Shown one piece after another: positions 1 to 7,840 of a stretch of DNA of 64,000 bases. The notes beneath the pieces were generated by a model that was not told the DNA's origin, made no database searches, and was given only the letters and a program-made list of their open reading frames with translations. The position numbers and the translations under genes are program-made. Within the stretch, counting starts at the first letter, position 1, and each line of letters starts with the position of its first letter. The stretch is from positions 1 to 64,000 of the forward strand of contig JADGEI010000009.1 in assembly GCA_016744455.1 (NCBI GenBank), read 5' to 3'. The DNA comes from Alcanivoracaceae bacterium. Lineage in GTDB: Bacteria > Pseudomonadota > Gammaproteobacteria > Xanthomonadales > Marinicellaceae.

Positions 1-99
1 CAATGCCAATACGATAGAGGAAATTGAAAGCTTATTACCTTGGAATTTTAATCCTGATTAACGCAATTTAGTCAACTATGTGGTTTGGTTGGCGCTTAC
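1..99 (+). mobile_element. Right end of an IS66-family insertion sequence (partial)
   Basis: Positions 2-61 read NANTIEEIESLLPWNFNPD followed by a stop, which resembles the C-terminus of IS66-family transposases (the 'IE.LLPWN' tail). Positions 83-99 read GTTTGGTTGGCGCTTAC, whose reverse complement starts GTAAGCGCC, the typical terminal sequence of IS66 elements. The element therefore most likely ends at 99 and the rest lies to the left of the window. IS66 elements usually make an 8-bp target duplication, which here would be the bases just after 99, but the other copy is out of view. Confidence 0.65.
2..61 (+). pseudogene. IS66-type transposase, C-terminal end only (cut by window edge)
   Basis: Nineteen codons and a stop are visible. 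The LLPWN motif near the end is characteristic of the short C-terminal domain of IS66 TnpC transposases. The gene runs in from the left, so whether it is intact cannot be judged; it may be a complete gene cut only by the window boundary. Confidence 0.55.
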
Positions 100-100
100 A

Positions 101-214
101 ATACAAATATGTGATGCAAAAGATTTTCAAAATCTCAAAAGAGTAGCAAACCAGGATTACGTTCATATTGTGTATCCTATGAAACTGTTAATTAGCAATA
201 AAATAAAAGGCTAA
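101..214 (+). pseudogene. Possible PIN-domain (VapC-like) toxin, C-terminal remnant
   Basis: Right after the IS66 end an open frame without a start codon reads through ICDAKDFQNLKRV and ends KLLISNKIKG before a stop at 212-214. The 'DxKDF..L' followed by a hydrophobic strand is reminiscent of the C-terminal end of PIN-domain ribonucleases. The simplest reading is that the IS66 insertion removed the front of such a gene. The match is short, so this is a tentative call. Positions 215-326 hold nothing I recognise. Confidence 0.3.
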
Positions 215-326
215 AATGTCAAAATTCATGCAGAATGTAAGATGAAATAGTTCTAAAGTATTTGGATCATCACAAAAGTTTTTCAATCTATAGGCTAGGA
301 AATATCATGCTTGAATAAAAGGACTT

Positions 327-1736
327 TCACTCCATAGTTATTGAGCTTTCCAAAGTTTTCATTAATGCAAAACAAAGCGAGTCAATAACTATGTGATTTG
401 AATTATATACTGAAACGTTGGAAAGTATGATGATTCCATTTTTATGTATTGGTTCAAATACAATAGAAGATTTATAGCCTCCTGTCCCTCCGCTATGCCC
501 GAACCAAACATTCATAGACTTTGATTTGAAAATATGCCAGCCTAAACCAATATCTAAACTGTCATTTATCTCAAAGGTTTTAAGCCGTGTTAATTCTAAT
601 TCTTCATTTAGGTTATCAAATTGAGCCAATATGAATCTTGCTAAGTCTTTTACATTTGATAAAATTCCTCCCGCACTTACTAAAATAGATAAATCAAAAT
701 TTGAAGCCTCACTTCCATCTTTATCAAGTCCAATAACCAACTGATTTTTAAGATGTTTTCTTATAGATGTAGAACTCAACATTCTGTATTTACCGAATAT
801 ATTATTTTGAAGCATTTTTTCATATGAAGAGTTCGAATATTTTGATAAAACATATCCTAAAATTCCAGCTCCAAGATTAGAATATTGGTATTTACTCCCA
901 GGATCTGAATTTGTGTTTAATTCTTCTTGTAAGTAGTATTTTAATTTTGTTTCGTCATAACTTTTAAAAGGATTTGTAGGATCAGATTTCATATTTAAAT
1001 TAGGTGGGTTTCTAGGTAGTCCAGAAGTATGATTCGCTAATTGCTTGAAAGTTATTTGGATTCGATCTTTTATTGAAAAATTTAAATAGTCATTAATATC
1101 ATCTTTGAGCTTTAGTTTTTTATCAACTACAAAACCTGCTAATAAAGTAGAAGTAAATACTTTGGAAATTGATCCAATTTCGAACAGACTAGAAGAATTT
1201 TCAATGCTAGAAACAGTATAGTTATTTTGTTTTATGCCGTAAAAACCAACCTCTCTATTATTAATAATAGCTAATGCAATTTGTGTTTGATTTGGAAATA
1301 GTTTTGCATTTTCAAATAGTATTTCAGACTGCTCTTTTGTAAGGATATTATTTGTATTTGATAGGTTATTAACAATAGATGGTTTAATAAATAACCCATT
1401 TATTTTTAACTCATCATCTAGTGATATGTAAAGGGTAAAAACACCGCGCTCAAAATCAGTTTTATATGTCGCAGATGTTCCATTATTATATTTTATAAAG
1501 TTACGGTTAATTATTTTTCCAGCCTCAGATTTCAAATTACTTAAAAACCTACTGTTTTTTTCAAGTGGAAATGAACTCTGCATGTTGCTTGAGAACATTG
1601 AGTATATAGCTTTATAATTTTCATTATTATACTTTTCTATAAAGCTATCTGTAGCAACTTTATTTTCAAGTTTTTCAGTTTGTGCAAAAGAAACGTTAAC
1701 GATTAATATCAGTATTAGGAATGTTATTTTTTTCAT
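327..1736 (-). CDS. Exported serine hydrolase (beta-lactamase / class C-like fold)
   Basis: The 469-residue protein starts with a signal peptide ending around VSFAQ (residue 19). A short N-terminal domain (about 25-120) looks like the DUF3887-type domain often found before such hydrolases. The hydrolase domain follows, with SxxK (S189-K192 within GSISK), YSN (285-287) and a C-terminal HSGG motif, the three catalytic elements of class C beta-lactamases, DD-peptidases and related esterases. The exact substrate cannot be told. The signal peptide ending in AQ and the composition look Bacteroidetes-like, as in the cassette genes further along. It stands alone between two insertion sequences, which fits a transferred gene. 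A class C-type antibiotic-resistance role is not implied. Confidence 0.85.
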   Translation of the reverse strand: MKKITFLILILIVNVSFAQTEKLENKVATDSFIEKYNNENYKAIYSMFSSNMQSSFPLEKNSRFLSNLKSEAGKIINRNFIKYNNGTSATYKTDFERGVFTLYISLDDELKINGLFIKPSIVNNLSNTNNILTKEQSEILFENAKLFPNQTQIALAIINNREVGFYGIKQNNYTVSSIENSSSLFEIGSISKVFTSTLLAGFVVDKKLKLKDDINDYLNFSIKDRIQITFKQLANHTSGLPRNPPNLNMKSDPTNPFKSYDETKLKYYLQEELNTNSDPGSKYQYSNLGAGILGYVLSKYSNSSYEKMLQNNIFGKYRMLSSTSIRKHLKNQLVIGLDKDGSEASNFDLSILVSAGGILSNVKDLARFILAQFDNLNEELELTRLKTFEINDSLDIGLGWHIFKSKSMNVWFGHSGGTGGYKSSIVFEPIHKNGIIILSNVSVYNSNHIVIDSLCFALMKTLESSITME

Positions 1737-1884
1737 TTTCTCTCTAATTGTTTATATTTTTCATGATTTTATAATATATATTGGACTTAATGTTGGAGTG
1801 CAAATCTCTTATTATATGATTTTACCATAAATGAAGTTGAAATCTCAACTCTGACCTATACCCTTAAAAACGGACACAGTTTTA

Positions 1885-2732
1885 TTAACTTGCATTTTCA
1901 TACTCATTAGGCGATTTATAACCTAATGTTGAATGAAGGCGTTTAGGATTATAAAATGCTTCAATGTATTTAAACAAGCTCATTCTTGCTTCTGCTAAAT
2001 TTTCATATTTTTCATGGTAGACTAATTCTTGTTTTAGTGTCCCAAAGAAACTTTCAGATACTGCATTATCCCAGCAATTGCCTTTTCGGCTCATGCTAAT
2101 TGTTACTTTATCTTTGACTAATATTTGTTCTAATTTTTCCGATACATATTGAACACCTCTATCTGAATGAAACATTTCTGGTAGACCCTTTCTAACAAGC
2201 ATTGCATTTTTTACTGCATTACAAACAAGACTGGCTCTCATGTGATTATCTACATCCCATCCTATAACTTTACGTGCGTATAGATCAATGATGACAGCCA
2301 AGTATACCCAACCAGTATTAGTAGCAATGTAGGTAATGTCACTTACCCAAACTTGATTTTTTTCACATCGTCGAACTCTCGATTTAATTCATTCTTGGCA
2401 ACAGCAGAATCATGGTTTGAATCAGTTGTGCTTACAAAACGCTTGAATTGCTTAGGGTATATACCATTATTACGTTTTATTCGCGCAATCCTTTTATGAT
2501 TAACATGTGTACCTTGCCTATCCATATCTGCTTGTAATCGCATAATCCCATAAGTTTTATGACTTTGCGCAAAACTTTTCTGCAACATCAATAAAAGCTT
2601 TTGATTTTCAAGATCACGTTTGCTCATGGGCCTACTTTGCCAATCATAATACCCTGATAGTGATACTTGCATAACATCACAAGCAATCACAGTATCAAAT
2701 TCGGCATTCGATTTTATGAAATCATATTTCAC
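1885..2732 (-). pseudogene. IS3 transposase OrfB, frameshifted
   Basis: The N-terminal part (2343-2732) carries the HTH_21-like region with SLSGYYDWQ and YGIMRLQADM. It runs into a stop after DDVKKIKFG. Shifting frame in the run of seven T on the plus strand (2357-2363) restores NQVWVSDITYIATNTGWVY and then LAVIIDLYARKVIGW. The catalytic triad is otherwise present: D in WVSDITY, D in FHSDRGVQY and E in AVSESFFG. A one-base loss in an A7 tract is therefore the only visible lesion. It could be a real inactivating slip, an assembly error in a homopolymer, or, less likely, a slippage site used for expression. The start overlaps the orfA stop by 4 bp. Confidence 0.85.
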
Positions 2733-3007
2733 GCTTGGAGTTTCGCAAAGTAGGCTGCCGCCTTTTTTAATATTTCACGCTCCTGGCGAAGTCTTGACAC
2801 TTCTTTGCGCAGCTGTTTAATTTCTTCATCGGGTGATAGATTGACTCCGCTTTGCATCACCTCACTTCGATACTTAGCAACCCATTGATATAAACTACCT
2901 TGATTGATGCCTAAATTGATGGCTGTTTGTGCGGTAGATTCCTCACCTTCGATAGCTAACCTTACTGCGTTTAACTTAAATTGTTTTGTATAACTTCTTT
3001 TTGACAT
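2729..3007 (-). CDS. IS3 transposase OrfA (HTH DNA-binding protein)
   Basis: This 92-residue protein has the helix-turn-helix of IS3 OrfA proteins: KRSYTKQFKLNAVRLA, then NLGINQGSLYQWVAKY. A leucine-rich coiled coil follows (EEIKQLRKEVSRLRQERE). It ends with the usual KKAAAYFAK. Its stop overlaps the start of orfB by four bases, which is where IS3 elements commonly use -1 frameshifting to make the OrfAB transposase. Confidence 0.92.
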   Translation of the reverse strand: MSKRSYTKQFKLNAVRLAIEGEESTAQTAINLGINQGSLYQWVAKYRSEVMQSGVNLSPDEEIKQLRKEVSRLRQEREILKKAAAYFAKLQA

Positions 3008-3074
3008 TTGGACACCTCGCTGTCATTATATATTATAATTTCTGTGTCCGTTTTTTTGGGTATAGGTCATTAAT

Positions 3075-3575
3075 ATGAATTTTAGAAAACTACTATTAAC
3101 ATTTTTTTTGATTTTTCAGACGATATCTGCTCAGTCTAGTGTGTTTATTTGGAATCAACACCCTGTTGTTGGGGATGAAATAAATGTTTACACATATCAG
3201 TGTGGGAGCCCTATAGATGAAAGTATCGTAGAAATAGTGGGACAAAACATAAAAGTTTTTGTGCGCTTTGGCCCATCTGTTCCTAACCCCATTTGTCCAT
3301 CTCCACCATTTCCTCGCACTATAGCATTAATTAATGGTTTGGCTGAGGGCACGTACAACCTAGATTATTATGCACTGCATCCACCAGTCGGTACATTTCC
3401 TCCATTACCCATTGACTATCCATTGTATTTAGATGATTCAGTTCAGTTTGAAGTATTTGGCACACCAGTAGCTGTTGATAGTTCGTCAAATTCAAGTTTA
3501 ATACTATTAGTTGTATTGATACTATTTGTTGGTCTATTTGTTGTTAAGAAGAATAGACTCGAACCTTTATATTGA
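3075..3575 (+). CDS. Exported protein with C-terminal membrane anchor, function unknown
   Basis: The 166-residue product has a signal peptide (residues 1-19, ending ISAQ), a proline-rich extracytoplasmic domain with two cysteines (about 43 and 75), and a C-terminal hydrophobic segment (about 142-160) followed by basic residues KKNR. That tripartite tail resembles protein-sorting signals of the PEP-CTERM/IPTL type, but without a recognisable motif before the helix. The ATG lies 5 bp after the IS3 right end with no visible ribosome-binding site, so the original promoter and leader were probably displaced by the insertion. The frame is closed upstream by a TAG at 3063. Confidence 0.6.
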   Translation: MNFRKLLLTFFLIFQTISAQSSVFIWNQHPVVGDEINVYTYQCGSPIDESIVEIVGQNIKVFVRFGPSVPNPICPSPPFPRTIALINGLAEGTYNLDYYALHPPVGTFPPLPIDYPLYLDDSVQFEVFGTPVAVDSSSNSSLILLVVLILFVGLFVVKKNRLEPLY

Positions 3576-3620
3576 TAAGGTGTAATCTCTAAAAAAACAT
3601 CATTTTTTTATTATTTGTAT

Positions 3621-3651
3621 GAGTTTTCCTACATAAATTTAGGAAAAACTC
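3621..3651. terminator. Hairpin after the exported protein gene, terminator candidate
   Basis: GAGTTTTCCTA (3621-3631) pairs with TAGGAAAAACTC (3640-3651) around an 8-base loop, with one bulged A. There is no long T-run after it, so it is either a weak terminator or just a stable palindrome between the upstream gene and comM. Confidence 0.4.
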
Positions 3652-3708
3652 TACTGCATTCATAAAAAAAGATAATTACAATGTGCTATTTATGATTACG
3701 GTTTGAAT

Positions 3709-5217
3709 ATGTCAAAACTAGCTATAGTCTATTCACGTGCTCAAGACGGTATTGATGCACCATTAGTGCGAGTTGAAGTTCACTTATCTCGAGGGTTGCC
3801 TGGGTTGTCAATTGTGGGCTTATTGGAAACGACCGTTAAGGAAAGCAAGGATCGAGTTCGAGCAGCTATTATTAATTGTAACCTTGAGTTTCCTAAACAA
3901 CGTATCACCATTAATTTATCCCCTGCAGATTTACCAAAAGAAGGCGGACGTTTTGATTTGCCGATTGCCATAGGAATTTTGGCTGCATCTAAACAAGTTT
4001 CTCATGATCGATTAACTGAAACAGAGTTTATTGGCGAGCTTTCATTAGGGGGTGATTTACGGTCAGTCAAAGGTGTTCTACCTGTTGCAATAAAATCGGC
4101 TGAAAGCAATCGAGCCCTAGTTGTACCACATGATAATGGAACTGAGGCTGCGTTAATTTCTTCAGGTATTAGCAAAACTGCAAACAACTTACTTCAAGTT
4201 TGTGCTTGGCTTAATCAAATGGACTCTTTGCCTGATGCTGAGACCACTGGCGAGATTCAAATGCCTCATATATCTGACTTATCTGAGGTCAAAGGGCAAT
4301 TACAGGCTAAGCGTGCTTTAGAAATTGCTGCTGCTGGTTCGCACAATTTACTATTTATTGGTCCTCCGGGTACAGGAAAAACCATGCTAGCTAGCCGCAT
4401 GCAGGGAATAATGCCACCATTAACTGAACAACAAGCTTTAGAATCCGCCGCTATTTCTTCAATTTCTGGTAAAGGTTTTAATATTAAGGACTGGTTTATC
4501 CCGCCGTTTCGTAGCCCACACCATACGGCTTCTGCTGTGGCTTTAGTCGGAGGAGGATCGAATCCAAAACCTGGAGAAATTAGCCTTTCTCATCAAGGAA
4601 TTTTATTTCTTGATGAACTTCCAGAGTTTTCTCGTCACGTGTTAGAGGTGTTGAGAGAACCGATAGAATCAGGGAAAATTACAATATCTCGTGCTGCTAG
4701 GCAAGCCGAATTCCCAGCCAAATTCCAGTTGCTAGCTGCCATGAATCCCTGTCCTTGCGGTTTTTTAGGTGATAAAGAACGAAGTTGTACCTGTGCATTA
4801 TCTCTGATAGAGAGGTATCGTGCAAAAGTTTCTGGGCCATTGCTAGATAGAATTGATATGCATGTTGAAGTCGCACGTATTCCATATAAAGAGTTGCGCT
4901 CAAATTATGCAACAAATGAATCCAGCATGGATGTTAAAAGACGTGTTACTGAAACTAGAAACATTCAAATGACACGAAACAATGGCAAACCAAATGCGCA
5001 ATTAAGTAATAAAGAAATGGATCAATTCCTCAATATTCCGGAGGTACATTTAATAATGCTTGAAAACATTGTTGAAAAGCTCAAGCTTTCTGCTAGAGCA
5101 TATCATCGTATTTTAAAAATTTCTCGGACCATAGCTGATCTTGAAAAATCACATCAAATTGAGAAAAAACACCTGCTCGAAGCCATTTCATACCGTTGTC
5201 TTGATCGAGTAATTTGA
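3709..5217 (+). CDS. comM: ComM, Mg-chelatase-like AAA+ helicase of natural transformation
   Basis: ComM is a hexameric AAA+ helicase that promotes branch migration during integration of transforming DNA in proteobacteria. The protein has the N-terminal Lon-protease-like domain of the family (about 20-180), Walker A GPPGTGKT near residue 217, Walker B with GILFLDELPEF, and the cysteine-rich NPCPCGFLGD...SCTC stretch. About 502 residues is the usual length. An in-frame TTG lies 6 bp earlier (3703), but the ATG at 3709 fits the family N-terminus (MSKLAIVYSRA). It stands alone, not in a competence operon, which is usual for comM. Confidence 0.95.
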   Translation: MSKLAIVYSRAQDGIDAPLVRVEVHLSRGLPGLSIVGLLETTVKESKDRVRAAIINCNLEFPKQRITINLSPADLPKEGGRFDLPIAIGILAASKQVSHDRLTETEFIGELSLGGDLRSVKGVLPVAIKSAESNRALVVPHDNGTEAALISSGISKTANNLLQVCAWLNQMDSLPDAETTGEIQMPHISDLSEVKGQLQAKRALEIAAAGSHNLLFIGPPGTGKTMLASRMQGIMPPLTEQQALESAAISSISGKGFNIKDWFIPPFRSPHHTASAVALVGGGSNPKPGEISLSHQGILFLDELPEFSRHVLEVLREPIESGKITISRAARQAEFPAKFQLLAAMNPCPCGFLGDKERSCTCALSLIERYRAKVSGPLLDRIDMHVEVARIPYKELRSNYATNESSMDVKRRVTETRNIQMTRNNGKPNAQLSNKEMDQFLNIPEVHLIMLENIVEKLKLSARAYHRILKISRTIADLEKSHQIEKKHLLEAISYRCLDRVI

Positions 5218-5277
5218 CTTTGGTCAACTTCTAATTCAAAGCATTTTCTTTTAATGAATATTTTCTTGGTTTTGTTC

Positions 5278-5283
5278 TATAAT
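5278..5283 (+). promoter_or_regulatory. Possible -10 element upstream of the Mrp/Mbx operon
   Basis: A perfect TATAAT lies 35 bp before the ATG of the first operon gene, in the only AT-rich gap before 13 overlapping genes. No convincing -35 box at standard spacing was found, so this is a weak suggestion resting on one hexamer and its position. Confidence 0.25.
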
Positions 5284-5317
5284 ATTAGCAATAAGAAAAA
5301 TTATTGTGCAATCAATT

Positions 5318-5821
5318 ATGAAAAAAAATTCTTCTCCTTATCTACTGACTTTTTTCGCCTGTTGGTTATTGTGGTTGTTGTTAACAGCCTCTTTCGCAAC
5401 GGATGAGTTACTAAGTGGCTTTTTAATTTCATTGGTAATTAGTTTAATTACTGCTCCAAAAATGAATATTCTTAACGGTCTGAATTTTCATTGGGCTTTC
5501 TTGATAGGACTAGTAAGATACTTAGTTTATTTCTTTTATGCTCTCATTAAGGCCAATCTAGATCTAGCTAAACGGGTTTTATCAAAAGACATGAAAATCA
5601 ACCCTCGTATGGTTGAAATTGAAACCACTATGCAATCTGATTTGGGTAAATTGTTTCTAGCCAATAGTATCACCTTAACACCTGGGACTTTGACTGTCGA
5701 TGTCAATGAAAATCGGCTATTAGTGCATTGGATTGACTGCCCTGAAAATACTGACCTTGATGCCATAACACATACCATCGTTAGTAAATTTGAGAATTAC
5801 CTCAAGGGGTTTGTCCGATGA
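5318..5821 (+). CDS. mrpE: MrpE/MnhE/MbxA-like antiporter subunit
   Basis: First gene of the 13-gene operon. The MNHE-family protein has two to three N-terminal membrane helices (about 10-75) and a soluble C-terminal domain containing the family signature around LANSITLTPGTLTVDV. MrpE is an accessory subunit of multi-subunit Na+/H+ antiporters and is also the first subunit (MbhA/MbxA) of membrane-bound hydrogenases and sulfane reductases. A GTG at 5306 would add four residues; the ATG at 5318 (MKKNSS) is preferred. The stop overlaps mrpF by 4 bp, which implies translational coupling. Confidence 0.9.
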   Translation: MKKNSSPYLLTFFACWLLWLLLTASFATDELLSGFLISLVISLITAPKMNILNGLNFHWAFLIGLVRYLVYFFYALIKANLDLAKRVLSKDMKINPRMVEIETTMQSDLGKLFLANSITLTPGTLTVDVNENRLLVHWIDCPENTDLDAITHTIVSKFENYLKGFVR

Positions 5822-6102
5822 CTACATTAACTATAATTGCTTTGGGTTTCATAGCCGTAGCTGCTTTATTCACTTTATACCGTTTACTTTTTGGTCCTAG
5901 CAATGCCGATAGAATTATCAGTGCAGATGCTTTGTCATTGATTACGGCAGTATTTTTACTCTTTTTGGCTTTGATTTTTGATAGTGTTTTATATTTAGAT
6001 ATTGCTTTGGTGTATTCCATTCTATCTTTTGTAGGCATTATTGCTTTGGCCCGAGTGATTGAAACAAAAACAAACAACAGTAAAAACTTAGGAGAAGACT
6101 GA
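5818..6102 (+). CDS. mrpF: MrpF/MnhF/MbxB-like antiporter subunit
   Basis: A 94-residue protein with three membrane helices and the MrpF signature: FGPSNADRIISADAL after the first helix and YLDIALVYSILSFVG later. MrpF-type subunits form part of the small-subunit bundle that lines the sodium path in Mrp antiporters and in MBH/MBS complexes. It overlaps mrpE by 4 bp and mrpG by 1 bp. Confidence 0.92.
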   Translation: MTTLTIIALGFIAVAALFTLYRLLFGPSNADRIISADALSLITAVFLLFLALIFDSVLYLDIALVYSILSFVGIIALARVIETKTNNSKNLGED

Positions 6103-6428
6103 TGCATCTAGCTGGTGAAATTATTTTATTAATCGGTGCTATTTTTGTTTTTTTGGGTGCTTTAGGACTGTTACGAATGCCTGATGTATATAACCGAATT
6201 CAAGTAGGGACGAAAGCGGTAACCTTGGGTTCAATTGGTATCATAATAGGCGTGGCATTAATTAACCCATTATGGTGGAGTAAGTTACTGGTGATTTTGG
6301 GTTTTATTCTGTTAACCAGCCCCGTGAGTTCATCTGCCATTACTAAAGCCTTTTACCGCAGTGGAATTGCACCTTGGCGTGAAACCGAAAAAAATAAAAA
6401 TCAAGATGAAAAGGAGGCATCATTATGA
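6102..6428 (+). CDS. mrpG: MrpG/MnhG/MbxC-like antiporter subunit
   Basis: A 108-residue protein of the PhaG/MnhG family with three membrane helices and the typical LGLLRMPDVYNRIQVGTKAVTLG motif region (residues about 21-43). The end TSPVSSSAITKAFYRSG is also family-typical, followed by a charged cytoplasmic tail. Its start codon shares one base with the mrpF stop and it overlaps the next gene by 4 bp. Confidence 0.92.
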   Translation: MHLAGEIILLIGAIFVFLGALGLLRMPDVYNRIQVGTKAVTLGSIGIIIGVALINPLWWSKLLVILGFILLTSPVSSSAITKAFYRSGIAPWRETEKNKNQDEKEASL

Positions 6429-6691
6429 TTTGGATAGTTGCCTTTGTGGTTTTTATTATGTTAGCTGCAGCTATTGCTGTATTGCTATTGGACAATATGG
6501 TTGCAGCAGTTGTTGCGACATCGGTAGTGTCTTTAGCCTTGACGATTATATTTGCTTTGTTACGCGCTCCAGATGTGGCTATGACTGAGGCGGCAATTGG
6601 TGCTGGCTTGAGTAGCTTAATACTAGCCATTGGTTTGAAACGGCTAGGCTATTGGAAAATTAGTGATGCTAAAGGAGAGAAAAATGACTAA
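6425..6691 (+). CDS. DUF4040/MbhD-like subunit (MrpA C-terminal-type segment)
   Basis: The 88-residue, three-helix protein matches the DUF4040/MbhD family. Its ALLRAPDVAMTEAAIGAGLSS motif corresponds to part of the C-terminal region of MrpA. In stand-alone Mrp antiporters this segment is fused to the large MrpA subunit. In archaeal MBH and Mbx/MBS complexes it is a separate gene (MbhD/MbxD), as here. That split is one of the features pointing to an MBH/Mbx-type complex rather than a plain antiporter. It overlaps the following gene by 8 bp. Confidence 0.85.
   Translation: MIWIVAFVVFIMLAAAIAVLLLDNMVAAVVATSVVSLALTIIFALLRAPDVAMTEAAIGAGLSSLILAIGLKRLGYWKISDAKGEKND
6673..6677 (+). promoter_or_regulatory. 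Ribosome-binding site fixing the MbhE-MrpB start
   Basis: AGGAG sits 6 bp before the ATG at 6684. An upstream in-frame start at 6663 would give an N-terminus MMLKERK not seen in the family, so this site supports 6684. Confidence 0.6.
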
Positions 6692-7394
6692 ATTCGCTTC
6701 TCTTTTATTTATTGCTGGCTTAGCTTTCTTTTTAATGGTTGTGACTGGTTTATTACCTTTAGGAAATAGCCCAATGTTGATTGGAAATGCTATTTTAGAT
6801 TCCGCAAAAGAACAAGTAGGTGCGGCCAATGTGGTAACTTCTGTAGTTTTGGCCTATCGTGGTTTAGATACTTTAGGCGAGTTATCCATTTTGTTTGCTG
6901 CAGCTTCAGCAGTTGGTTTGCTTTTAACTAAGTCTAGTTTTAATAAGCCTTCAAAAAACCCTACAAATACTGAAGAAAGTGATAGTGGCTTTGTTGCTAT
7001 AAATGGTATTGATTTAATTTTTCCTTTATTGCTTGTTGTCGGCATGTATATTATCAGCCACGGGCATTTAACCCCTGGTGGTGGTTTTCAGGGCGGAGTG
7101 GTATTAGCTATTGCTTTTGCAATGCGCAGTATTGTGAGACCTAGGGGGAAATCAATTGATCACGGTGTGGTGACTTTTATTGAAGCCTTTGCCGGATTAA
7201 GCTTTATTGTTATAGGTTTGGTTGCCTTATACACTCAAGGTCATTTCTTGCAGCCCATGCTAGATCAAGGTCATTTTGGTAGCCTTTGGTCAGCAGGTAC
7301 AATTCCTTTGTTGTATTTGGCAGTTGGCCTCAAAGTGGGTGCAGAGTTAGCGGGATTAATTTTAGCACTGAATACAGATGAGGTGAATATCTAA
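6684..7394 (+). CDS. mrpB: MbhE + MrpB/MnhB fused antiporter subunit (MbxF-like)
   Basis: The 236-residue protein has two parts. Residues 1-75 resemble MbhE and the end of MrpA (LDTLGELSILFAAASAVGLL). Residues about 95-235 are an MnhB domain with its signature HGHLTPGGGFQGGVVLAIAFA and several helices. The fusion of these pieces is seen in MBH/Mbx-type operons. It probably belongs to the sodium-translocating half of the complex. The preceding AGGAG supports the ATG at 6684; the stop shares a base with mrpC. Confidence 0.88.
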   Translation: MTKFASLLFIAGLAFFLMVVTGLLPLGNSPMLIGNAILDSAKEQVGAANVVTSVVLAYRGLDTLGELSILFAAASAVGLLLTKSSFNKPSKNPTNTEESDSGFVAINGIDLIFPLLLVVGMYIISHGHLTPGGGFQGGVVLAIAFAMRSIVRPRGKSIDHGVVTFIEAFAGLSFIVIGLVALYTQGHFLQPMLDQGHFGSLWSAGTIPLLYLAVGLKVGAELAGLILALNTDEVNI

Positions 7395-7840
7395 TGTTAA
7401 TCAATATATCAATTGAAGGTTTATTGTATTTCGGTGCCATCTCATTGAGTCTAATTGGATTGTTTGGGTTATTGGTTTCTAATAACGTGTTTCGAATGTT
7501 GTTAGCTTTGGTGATGTTTGAAGCTGGTGCAAATTTGATATTAGTACTTTCAGGTTTTCGTGAAAATGGCATTGCTCCCATCTTTTTAGCTGATTATTCT
7601 GGAGCAATCATGAATGATCCGGTACCACAAGCTTTGGTTTTAACAGCAATTGTGATTGGTGTGGGCATTCAAGCCTTGGCACTGGCATTAATTTTACGCG
7701 TTAAAAAACATTATAAGAGTTTAGATATGCGTGTTATTAGATCTAAACTTGAACATGAAATTGCCACTCAAGCAAATGTTGAACCTCCAGGTAGTCACCA
7801 TGCACCAAAGCAGATTGTTAGAGCAGGAGAACATCAATGA
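7394..7840 (+). CDS. mrpC: MrpC/MnhC/NuoK-like subunit
   Basis: A 148-residue member of the NuoK/MnhC family with three helices. The signatures are GLFGLLVSNNVFRMLLALVMFEAGANL (an acidic residue in helix 2) and the PVPQALVLTAIVIGVGIQALALAL helix. The hydrophilic tail after residue 105 is longer than in NuoK and resembles MrpC. It is equivalent to MbxG. It overlaps the next gene by 4 bp. Confidence 0.92.
   Translation: MLINISIEGLLYFGAISLSLIGLFGLLVSNNVFRMLLALVMFEAGANLILVLSGFRENGIAPIFLADYSGAIMNDPVPQALVLTAIVIGVGIQALALALILRVKKHYKSLDMRVIRSKLEHEIATQANVEPPGSHHAPKQIVRAGEHQ

Larger units (their letters stand above)
1852..3069 (-). mobile_element. IS3-family insertion sequence, complete ends
   Basis: The two ends are imperfect inverted repeats of about 28 bp: both begin TGACCTATACCC and both contain ACGGACACAG, with two mismatches between them. 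The ends are 5'-TG...CA-3' as in IS3-type elements. Inside are orfA (HTH protein) and orfB (DDE integrase domain) on the minus strand in the usual IS3 order. No 3-5 bp target duplication is visible (AACTC on the left, TTAAT on the right), so the flanks may have changed after insertion. The right end lies only 5 bp before the next gene's start codon. Confidence 0.92.

Noticed and set aside
327..1736. Antibiotic-resistance beta-lactamase
   Set aside because: Motifs fit the wide class C/esterase superfamily; the N-terminal domain and context do not support a resistance function.
2343..2380. Programmed frameshifting within IS3 orfB
   Set aside because: IS3 elements shift between orfA and orfB, not within the integrase domain, so a plain mutation or homopolymer error is more likely.
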